64,000 nucleotides of DNA, taken from positions 4,679,087-4,743,086 of the forward strand of contig RQOL01000772.1 of the NCBI GenBank assembly GCA_013076295.1, written 5' to 3'. Source of the stretch: Sanderia malayensis (taxonomy: Eukaryota > Cnidaria > Scyphozoa > Semaeostomeae > Pelagiidae). Each line of letters opens with the position of its first letter. Within the stretch, counting starts at the first letter, position 1. Shown piece by piece: positions 45,901-56,800 of the stretch. The notes under the pieces are model-generated. The model was not told where the DNA came from, did not search any database, and saw only the letters and a program-made list of their open reading frames with translations. Position numbers and translations under genes: made by a program.

Positions 45901-47800
45901 TCATAGTTTCTACTTTCACGTCAAATTTTGTTGGATTATACATTGCATCGCTGAGACAAGAAGAATTATTGCAAAGAGTAGCAAAGACCTTGCGCTGTTC
46001 AAATAGGATGATTTGTCGTCTATAGATTTCTTTAGCATGCAATCGTTCATGTTTCTATTCAAAATTTCTCACAATAAAAGTGAGATTGTTGTAATCAATA
46101 GACCCTAAGGAAAGCCTGTTTTGTGATTATCCTTATAATCCAACGTAATATGATGAGCATGCTTTTACGTGCAATAACACAATCGTTTTTAAAAACTCCG
46201 TCTTGGGAATTTGGCTTCATCAGAACAAAACGAGATTCCGCGTGACAAAACTCTTAAATTAATCTCATCTTTAGATCACATTTGTACTTAACCAAGTCAT
46301 CGGTGTTGTTCGTTTAAAAAACTACTCATTTTTTTACATTCTCTGTGTCAGATTTATTTGGCGTGAGAATTCAGCTGCTCAACCACAGCTTCATTCCCAT
46401 GTATCAAATGCCAGATCGAGGCTCAGTTATATGTTAGAATTTCACTCCCATCCCAGGTTCTTTCCAAGACAGCCTGCTTCTGTAGAAAGCCATTATTGTA
46501 CTGTACCACAATTGTACCAGTAATTGCGCAGCAACCAAGGGTTGCAGCAACCCTTTAGAAGGCGCATCTCAAGCGCCTGTCTACCTTTTTATTTTATACT
46601 GGACGAGGAAACCATTAGCTTAGTTAAAAAGTTATCTGTGTTTGTTAAATATTCAATGTGGCCCCGTCATGACTCGTAGCGTCGATTGATGCCAGTGCAG
46701 GTGACATGTTTAATTATTTCATCTTATCACAAGCAAAGGCGATTAAGGCGATGAACGTCTTCAGCTACTTCAGAGTCATTCTTCGTTGTGTCGTACAGAA
46801 AATGCAGATTCGTTTGTAATTTCTTACGGTTACGGCTGAGAGAGGCTTCAAGGAGGATTTCAAGGGCTGAGGGGACTGAATGGGGCAGAATCCAGAGATG
46901 TTACAGTTGTTCAAGCAGTTGTAAATTGCTCATGGAGATGAGAACATTCTCATTAATAGGAATAAACTTTTCATGCCTATATAAAATTTGATTTAGTTCA
47001 ATAGCTGATGCAATGTGTAGAATGTTCTCAGTCTAGGCTTTCATATGGACTACTAACTTTCGAAATAGTTGTCCTATAGACGGCTGAAAATAGTCTCGAT
47101 TTGACCAGTAGACTCTAATTGGTAGGATTAGGGTAAAAGTTTGATTTTGTAACCCTTAGTCAATGGATGATAGACAATGTGACCTCTGTTTCAATGGCTA
47201 ATACTGGTGCCACGATGCTCTTGGAATTTTGTCATTTCGATAATTAGTTTCGTTCCGTCAAGGGCTGACGTAATTGTTGTATATTCAAAATTTGCCATCT
47301 CTGAACAGTTTAAGTTTTACAATAGACAGAACGGCAAGTATTTGGTGGGTGGTGTTTTCTTGATCCTTTCAATTTATTCTCCGCCCATGAAGATGTTTCC
47401 GTAGTTCCTGCGCAGTCACGGCTGCCTCGTCGTTTGGCGCGTCGAAGCCAATCAATATTGCAGACAAATATTGTTATTTAAATGGTTCACCTCAAAGACG
47501 TACGATTAGACGGATTGTAAATCACATTAACTGAAATTTAGCATGGCATGAAGACAATGTTAATTGGTTTTTAAGTTACGTAGAGTATATATATTACATG
47601 CACGTTGGTCTTTTAAACATTTATCAACTATATCACCTGCCGTGGAACAATTGCGTCAATTAACAATACTTTAATAACACGATCATCGGGATTGTCCGCT
47701 TCTTAAAAATGCAACAAAGTTATCTAACTTTTAAAACTAGAGATCGGAGATACTGCTGCACTTTGTGAAGTTTGTTGTTTTGTTCTCCAGAGGCTATAAA
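39905..47800. other. 7.9 kb gap with no recognised gene
   Basis: Possible polyadenylation signals for CLUH (AATAAA) occur near 40426 and 40897. 42.1-43.4 kb is markedly AT-rich. 43685-43960 holds an inverted-looking pair of motifs (CGAATAAGCCCCCTTG and CAAGCCCCCTTGTG) typical of an eroded transposon, too degraded to name. The open frames here (for example 88 codons at 41792-42058) show no family resemblance or splice context. An upstream exon of the VWC gene could be hidden in the right part. Confidence 0.45.
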
Positions 47801-50800
47801 ATGGTTGTAGTTGGTGAGTACTTTACATATATATATGCATGTTTATTACGCTTACATTTGTATTCACGAATGTCAATTTGCTTTTGAATCGGATTATAAT
47901 ATCTAAGGTAACGAGAAATAAGAGAAAACTTCACAAAGTTTTGAGAAATTCTTCTGATGTCTATTAAAAAAATTATTGTATGAGTGGACTGAGTGGCCAT
48001 GCTGCAGATTTTATTTGGCATATTTATTTGGCAAGTTCTGTATTTTCGTTATGGCGAATTTTCGGTTTTTATTCGCACATTTTTCCCTTCCTAAAAGCAT
48101 GGAAGTTTCGTTTCATCTTCTCTACGATTTGTTTTTTACTCATTTTGTTTTACATCCTACTTTTCATCCTCATAGTAACAAATTAATGCTTTCTAGTTCG
48201 ATTACTTGAATCAAAAGGTAGCAAGTAAAAACATATTAGATCAAATGTCTTTTGTGTTATTAATAAAGTTCTTTTGTCTTGATCTATAAGTTGGTCATGG
48301 GAGAGGTATTGGCCCGAAAGACGTTGATCTGTGATGACGTTATTTTAGGAAGAGGCAAACTTTTTCGTTGGTAATGAAAGCTTTGCTTCGGGACATCCAT
48401 CCCCATTTTACTCCATCTTCTAATCGTGTTGGTGATTTATCTTACATGCATTTGTTTCCCTCACCCGTTTGGTCTTTATACTTGTCATATAGTCTTTTCT
48501 TTGAGATTTTCTGTTCGTTTTCTTGTCTTTTCCATCCTTGGTCTTTGATGAACTTGCCTATACCTAATTAAAGTAATCCTCTTTTGAGATGGTCGGAAAT
48601 CCATCGCGGTCGATTGCTTGAATCCTTGAACATTAACATTACGCGTGGGAAAAATCATGTAGCAATTTACAACTGCTACGAAGCCTTTTGTTAGCACAAA
48701 CAGCGAAATAACAAAACCTGTGAAGCCTGAATCCAAGGGTCAAAATACGCGCCAACCTAGACATTCAGCCGATAATTACTGTGGTCACAAACATAGCTGT
48801 TTTTAACTTTTAAGCGAAGGTTATCCCGATAGTCGCTATGCTGTGTGTTTTGCCTCACATTGGCTTAGTCATGCTCATCCTAAGTCAGTACCGCAGTAGT
48901 ATTATAATTCAAACTAACAAGATGGCAGTTAATAAATCTTGAGAAACCTGGCTTCCTGAAGCAGGAAAGCAAATTAAATGTTATTTCTTTAATGGTGTGA
49001 AGCTTTCTTTGATTGAAGGTTTATCATTCTAAACATATGTACTCAAAGCAATATTTTTACAGCTACTTCCTTTACTCGCTTATATTAATTAGAATTATTT
49101 ACTCATCGCCTGAATGCTTGAATTAGAGAAGAAATTCAAATTTTCTTGCCTGAAAATTACGTTGTGTAGTTATGCGGACGTTTTTTCAGTATACCGCTTT
49201 GGCCAAGGTTTTAGTCGCCGATTCAAATGGCTCAACCCTAACCATGCAGTTTTCTTCGTTACACATAAGCATCTTTTATTTTATAATAGTATAAGTATGC
49301 TTGAACTCCTTTTAACTCGAACAAATTTCTCATTGAATAAAGATGTGCTCGTGCCAATGTGTAATGTTGCATGTTATTAATTAATATATATTATATATAC
49401 GAAGAGGAGAAAGGAGTCAAGAGGCGAAACTCTGTATCTTGACAAGCCTGTTTCGTGGTTTCCCACTCATCAGGAGATATATACAAAAAGATACTGAACA
49501 AATATCAGGAGATATAGCTAGTATATAGTATATGAGAAGATATAGATATAGTATATCAGGAGATATACTGAAAAAACGTATCAATTTTTGTATATCTCCT
49601 GATGAGTGGGAAACCACGAAACTGACTTGTCAAGATACCGAGTTTAGTCTCTTGACTCCTTTCTCCTTCGTATATGTCTAGCTCTACTTCGTATATATAT
49701 ATGTATATGTGTATATAGTGTGGCTCTTTGCATTGCCATTTTAATTATTGGTTTTCTGTTCTGTTTATTCTGCAGTTCCTGAAAACAGGCAGTCATGTCG
49801 TGATTCAGCAGGCAAGACGATCCAAAATGGCAAACCATTCTCTCTGTTCCGTGGAGATAGCTGCGTAATGTGCTCTTGCGTAGAAGGCAAGTCAAAACGA
49901 TGCATCACAGTGAAGTGCCCGAGGCCAACATGTGATGATTATCGCACTGTACCTGGAAAGTGCTGCGAATACACGTGTCCCAATGGTGAGTGAGCTTTGT
50001 TGCTCCTCTACCTCCCACCTTTTTAATCCTCCAAGCTTCATATAGGCAGTATGTTTTGTTATTTGCAAGTTTAGTCGTCAAGTTTAGTCAACTACTTGTT
50101 ATTAAAGTTCATGTCTATCATATTTGCCATACCAAGGCTGGTGATAATATCGCAAACAGATTGTTTCACTGTTACTTTATCTTGCACCGATCTATTAATT
50201 CCCTTTTCCCGACAGTCGGGGAAAATGTTTTTCGGACCAGGGAATAGAAACAGATATTAAACCTAGACTTGCCTTTAAATTTTCGATTAAGGCTGTTTTG
50301 ACGTTGATGCATAAAGATGCATGGGTTTTTCTTGCTTGATGTTTGCCCGAAATTAAGTGGATTAGATAGCAATGCGTGGATTTTCTCGTGTCTTTAAAAG
50401 CGAAATTTGAGAAGAAAATTATGACACATCCTCAGCACGTGTAATAATGATGCCCTTTAATGCTATTGAATTTCTTACTCATATGAGCTATAAATGCATT
50501 TAGTTAATAAACTTTGTATTTCTCTTTTTGCTTTAGCGTTACCGATTTCTGACACGAAGCAATTGGCAATAGTATTATCATTATCAATATCATTGCTTAT
50601 AATCCTTATTCTTATTGTGATTGTGTGGCTGAAGGCAAGGAAATACAAGCGCTTCTCACGCTCAACCAGAACGGAATGCTCTGAGCAAGGTATTTTCATT
50701 TACCATTTATTTTGTAAAAGAACCCTGTCCGTTAATACGGTCACCTCATTATTGCAGATAACCCTTTTTGGCCAGGCAGTCCCATTGTTTGATAAAACAA

Positions 50801-51779
50801 CCCTGTTAATCCGGTCCATCGGTGACCTTATGGAATCGGTTTTACATTTTAATGATTCATTTCACAAACGCACTTTGCCGTATGATAATGATGAGAATGC
50901 GATGTGAAAAAATCATTGTTTTCTATCTTTGCCTGTTTGTTAGCTTCATTTGATTGAGTCCAAAATCCCAACTGCGACTGTCTTTGATGTCCCCAGAATG
51001 CAATTTACTTAAGCCTTTTGACCTGTGAATACAATGTCTAAAGCACTGTATTAAATGCATCTACTTAGTTTTGCAAATAGACTGAATGAATCATGAAAGC
51101 CTCGTGGCCAGTCAAGCGGTTCAATGATGACTCAGAGTCAAACATGAATATTCTACACGTGCTAGTCTGTGTCTTTGTCAATCCTGTATGGATTAACATT
51201 GTTACTAATGGTTTTACTTTTTCGAACACGTTTAGCAAATGTTTTACTTGGATTATTGTGATTATTAACTGCTAAACCTATTATTTTCCAAACCAACTTA
51301 ATTGTCTTATTTTTTTGGCTCACGGTTTTGCTGGTCTGAAACCAAACAGATTGTATCTTCTCGCATAATTTTCCATGCCCAATGTTTGCCATTGTCTTTC
51401 AGGCATGGTAACTTGTAGACCGTTCTTGCAGTGTCTCGAAACTACTTTAATACTGTAATATCTTTAAAGATTGCAATGATCTTACAACCTGATTTTCGAA
51501 AATTGGATCCATTCTAGTGGCCCTCTTTTCCCGTGCAATTTTATATTCAAGCATGGATTTTATTTCTTTTCAGAGCCACTGAACTCCATACCAAATAATC
51601 AGAGACAATCTATGAGTATGACGTCATCTAGTGGACCTTCACGAACGACAGTACAAACCGTACAATTACCAAGCCAAGAGCCCCCTCCCTACGCCCCTCC
51701 CAAGAACACCGACCCAGAGACTATAACTCCCTGTGAGCCACCACCTCCTTATACTCCGCAAGAATTAACTTACGTATGA
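47801..51779 (+). CDS. VWC-domain single-pass membrane protein with two PPxY motifs
   Basis: Three firm exons: 49776-49985, 50537-50689 and 51574-51779 (stop). A possible first coding piece is 47801-47813, which ends in the right phase before gtgagt; with it the total is 193 residues. The first firm exon encodes a von Willebrand C-type module (SCRDSAGKTIQNGKPF, CVMCSCVEGKSKRC, CPRPTC, PGKCCEYTCPNG). The next encodes a membrane helix (LAIVLSLSISLLIILILIVI region) followed by a basic stop-transfer sequence (WLKARKYKR). The last encodes a cytoplasmic tail with EPPPYAPP and PPPPYTP, both PPxY ligands for WW domains such as those of NEDD4-type ligases, and a C-terminal TYV that fits a class I PDZ ligand. 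No signal peptide is visible. A good acceptor (ttgttctccag) just before 47791 suggests an upstream exon may carry it. I cannot match it to a named orthologue. Confidence 0.72.
49395..49676. mobile_element. ~280 bp MITE-like inverted-repeat element in the VWC gene intron
   Basis: The left arm (49395 to about 49490, starting ATATACGAAGAGGAGAAAG) and the right arm (about 49585-49676) are reverse complements with few differences, including CTCATCAGGAGATATA and GTGGTTTCCCACTC. The spacer repeats ATCAGGAGATATA fragments and TATA runs. TA-rich flanks prevent a confident target-site call. Confidence 0.75.
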
Positions 51780-53841
51780 CCAAGCTGGTTTAATCAATGC
51801 CTCGTAATTATGTTCACCGTGCATGAAGTCGAGGTCGTTTTGCATGAGATACATTTGCGACTCTTTACAATATTTCGCCACTTTTTATCCCTGATCTGTA
51901 GCGAGATATCAATCTTGTGCGATGTTTGCCTGAGAACAGTTGTCATGGCGCTTACGGATATCATCGTTAAGTGGCTTCCTTGAACCAAATTTTGCATTGA
52001 CGAGAATGCTTCGTTGTGGATATTTCGAAGCAACGTCTTGGAACAATTGTATTTGGCTGGTACAGCTCTTCAGTTTTGGTCTGTTTACATTACCTGTGAA
52101 TCAGTCGCTGGCCCCTTTGCAAATTTCTCGTCGTAATTTTGGCATTTTATTTGCCATATGCCTAATCATACAATTTTGTATGATTTACGACTTCATATCA
52201 AGTGGTAGATGTCGTAACATTTTTGTAGCGATTCTTTATTCGATTCAAAGGAGAGCCAACTTTAAGGCAGTATTTTGACGAGAATATCTTGGATTAGTTT
52301 TATATGATTAGCGTGAAAACACCAGGCTTCGTTGTAAGCAACTATCACTAAAAACATCAACTTGAAAAATATGGATGTTAGATGTTCCAATCTACCCCAA
52401 GTACTTTAGTTCCACGTTTTATGCCATGCTTCCCGCGGTACATCTGTCTTTATTTTGTGAATACCTCTCCAAATTGATTCACTATGTATTTAATTGTACT
52501 TTAAAATTATTTCTGTTAAGTTATCGTACAGTATAATTATAGATTTTATTTTGCACTAAACTATATGACGTCCCTTTATAATTTTTGTTTTTTTGTACAT
52601 ATTATATATGCGTGTGTTCGATCGTGATGGGTTGCATTGAAGGGTTTCAAGGGATAGCAAATAGTTGGGACATTATAGCACCAATTGTCACACTGCCATG
52701 GGAATTCTATTACTTTCTAGTCTAAGACTCTTGCGACAAACGAATGGCAGTTTCTGTTCAGCATTACAGCATGGCTTGGCTTGTGCTGTTTTCGAGTATT
52801 TGTGCCTTTTTACACTCTCCCATTTGAATAGAATTGTGTGGCAATCGTAGATATTTTCCGACTCGGTATTTGAAGCATAGAATGGAGAATGGGATATGTA
52901 TGGGATATATTTTCTGACGAAATCCCCAGATGGATGTTGGGAAAGTAGCAACCATCATTGAAGTTAAATATATATCTTAAAGACGTATTTTCATGCTTCA
53001 TTCTTACCATGCCTGGACTAACGTTAAATTTCGTTTCAGTTCAAGTTTTTACAATTCATTATTATTAAACCACTTTGATAAAACTCTGATTTTTAATTTA
53101 ATTTGACTCTGGATGCATATTTCCATTTTCCTATTTCTTGTTCATGTCATTTCATCCACTTAGTAGCTATTGGTGGTTATTTCATAAGATAATTAATTTT
53201 TGCAGACTTCGACATTATAATTAGAAATATGTTTAAAATAATACATATTGTGGCTTTTAGTTTCTCGACTTTTTGTTTAGTGTTCCAACTGTCCTCGACT
53301 TCATTTCTCCACCCATTCTCAACGTAACACCACCAGGGTTGCCAGTTTGGATTTTTCAAATCCAAATTCCAGAAATCTGGATTTTTAAGAACTCGTTTGG
53401 ATTTTAAAATATCATTTGGATTTGACTCAAAATCTGGATTAATTTTGGATTTATCAGAGAATTTCCATATTTTGAAGATTTTATTTAAAAGCAAGCTCAA
53501 TAACCAAAGAAATTTCACAATTGTATGTAATGAAAATTGAGAATCCAAAAGCAATTTCAATATCCAAAGACATTTAACACTGTAAACCTGTTGCTTTTGT
53601 TCTCCGGAAGTATCTTGGGAGTATCTTGATTGAGAAATATTTCCTTTGACAATCAACCTCGTTTTCATTATAACAGATTCTATTGTTTTAATGCCTCGTT
53701 TTGACATTTGGATTAATCTGGATTTTTGTCACGCCTGATTTGGATTTGAGAAATTTTTCGACCTGGCAACCCTGAACACCACAACGCAACGGCAGCGCAG
53801 CAAACAGAACAGGAGGGTCACGGTCAGATCAGAACTCTCTC
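51780..53841. other. Intergenic gap between the VWC gene and CHFR
   Basis: This should hold the VWC gene 3' UTR and the CHFR promoter/5' UTR. A hAT-like MITE occupies 53334-53774. No coding exon was recognised in the rest. Confidence 0.5.
53334..53774. mobile_element. 441 bp hAT-like MITE with 8 bp target-site duplication
   Basis: It begins CAGGGTTGCCAG at 53334 and ends with CTGGCAACCCTG at 53774. Identical 8 bp repeats AACACCAC flank it (53326-53333 and 53775-53782). The interior is rich in TGGATTT-type repeats. The CAGGG ends and 8 bp duplication identify a non-autonomous hAT element. It ends only 68 bp before the CHFR start codon. Confidence 0.93.
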
Positions 53842-56800
53842 ATGGCTGCAGGCCTTTGTAACATGGCTATATTAACTTTGCTTAAAAAGTCCGAAAATGG
53901 TGAGTTAGAAGATACAGATGAAGTTAAGCAGATCTTCAAAAGTGAAACTTCAATCGGACGAAGTCAAGGTACAGTTTCTCCTTCTGCATTTTGAGGATTT
54001 TTGACAAATGTTTCGGCCAGGGGGCTCCTCGTCAATAATTTGACTTTTAGGCATAATTTCTAGGCCATACCACCACTTTGGTGTAAATCATAATACAGAT
54101 TAGTTTATTGGGACCGCCATAAATTGGGATTAAATGATAAAAATATATTTTATAAGTTGTTGGAAACAGATTTATACAATTTTTAGGCCATACAACTATG
54201 GTAACCATAGTTGTATGGCCTAAAAATTACATCATTGCTTGTATGAGTCGAAATTATTGATAGACCCCCTGGCCCAAAATTTTTCAAAAATCCTCAAAAT
54301 GCAGGATATTGTATTGGGATAGCTTTAAATTTAATTTGGTATATAAATATTTACAATGCAAAGACCTATGGACAGCCAAATTTGCAGATATTGTGAAATC
54401 ATATCTGAGTCTGAATCTGGATGTTTTGTTCCACAGGGACATTAAAGTCAATAGAGTTATTAGTTATGCTGTTTTTATCTGCTTGTTACAATTGTTAAAT
54501 TATTTATTCAGATTGTGACTTGTCGCACGAGAACAATAATTTATTATCTGGCATTCACTGTAGAATTGTGTACGAAAAAGATCAAGGGAAGTATTTTCTT
54601 CTGGATACAAGGTATATGTATTTATGACACAAGGCATGTCAATCAATTCAGTAATTTATAGCCTTTGATAATATTCATCTGTGAAGTTCCTTAATATAAA
54701 ATCCACTATCTATACTATGCTCTTTATTGCAGTAAAAATGGAACATTGGTTAATGGCGATAAAGTGAAAAATCATCAGGTGGGTTGATATGATTTTGGAC
54801 CTTAAAAAGTTGAGTCTGTGAGTTTGTTAGATTGCTTTTTTTTACTTTCTGTTCAAGAAAATGTCTTCATTTTTAGGTTGAGCTAAAAGATGGTGACATC
54901 ATACACTGTGCACACAAGAAAACACGACCAGATCTTGGTAAGTAAGATTGTCAGTGTTATTGTGTGGACGTGAGAGTTGAGGGTCATAAGTATGAGCATG
55001 GAAAAGAGGCTTGAAACAGTAGAAATGTGGTTTTGGAAACAGGTGATGAGAATAAAGTGGACAGAAAAGATTATGAATGAGGAAGTTTTGGTTAAGGTAT
55101 AAATGCAGAGAGAGTTGTTGTATACCATCAAAGGAAGATGGTGGTGTTTCACTTGGGTAATGAAGAATTTGGGTGTCAGAGGTGAGAAACAGTTTCCAGA
55201 AATTGCAAGGGACAAGAGATAGCTGAGAGAGAGAGAGAAAGAGAGAGTGCACCATGATACGTTTACAGTATTCCATGTCATGACATAAAAATAAGAAAAT
55301 AATGTGAAATCATCAATCATGTTAAGTCAAGCATCAACCTTGTTTACTTTGTTTGTTTGTAGATATTGTTTATCGTTTTAAACTTGAACATAATGATGTA
55401 TCATCAAAGCAATTAGAAAATCTGGATGTATGGAATCAAACTCTAGTATATGACATTGAAAAACAAGGTAATGTCTTGACTATTTGTCCATTTTAAATGG
55501 AAAAATGTCACAGAGTCCCAGTAAAATTGCCCTTGTTGAGAGCAAAATAATGTTTTGTAATATTTGGTGCTAATTTAAGTGATGCTCAAATGCATCTATT
55601 ATTATCAATTGCATTTTAATTGTTTGATTGATTTCTTTATCAAATGGCTGATCATAATGCGAGCTGAGTTCTTCAATTAATTATCATAAATCATCTTCCA
55701 TTTTAGAGGATGACTCTTGCATAAAATCCAAATCTGAAATCAGCCCAAGTAGAAAGCGAAAATTAGAAGCAGTATGTTTCACTGCGTGCCATTCTACTTT
55801 CTATTATATTATGTTGATACTATTTTGCACATCTTTGGTAAAGATTTTTATGAAAGATTTTTATATGAATTGATAGACATCTTCATTGGAACCAGAGTGG
55901 AAACAGCTTGAAAGTAGTTGTAGCAGTGAATGCCGACAGAAGCCCAATCAACCAGATGCAAAACAAAATAAAGATAATTATGATGGTATGCTGGAAGATC
56001 TTACTTGCAGTATCTGCCAGGTATAAACTCATTTTCCAGTGAATCTTCGTCTGCTAATCCTGATGACTTCTTAAATCATCCAGTTTTCTCATTTACTTTT
56101 TTCTTTGCCTCAAGCTCTATGCGTCTAAGACTATTTATTTCATTCTAGGAAATTTTTCATGAATGTGTAAGGTAATTATTGAAGAAAGTAGATATCGATT
56201 ACGTCAAGCCATTAATTCACGCCATTTCGTGACGATCATTTGACAACTTGTTACATATTAAGTGTGCTGTTTCATTTGATATGATATCTATATTTGTTTT
56301 TAGTACCCAACCTTGTATGCATTCATTTTGTGCTGCCTGCTATTCATCCTGGATGAAGCGATCATCAAACTGCCCATCTGTAAGTCTCGCACTTTCTTCG
56401 CTATTTATTCGACATTAAATAAATCATTATGATGCAAGCTTAGAATTAATTTTTACTCAGCAAAAATATTGATACAATCATTTCATTTGACATAAAGATT
56501 TCGGAATGAATTCTGGCTGTGAGTTTTTTATTTCTTCTATCACGTCTCTTTTCTTGTTTTATGATATTGTTTTACTTTTTTGTAGTGTCGCAGGATTGTC
56601 AACCAAGTTAGCAGAAATCATTTGGTTAATAATTTAGTTGATGCATATCTTAAAACTCACCCAGGTATTTATTTACATTTATCAACATTGGATATTGATA
56701 ACATCGTTTAATAACAATCATGCAATTTTACTTGTACCTTTTTCCTCTTTGCTCACAAAGAACGAAAAAGATCCGAAGAGGAAATAAAGGAAATGAATAA

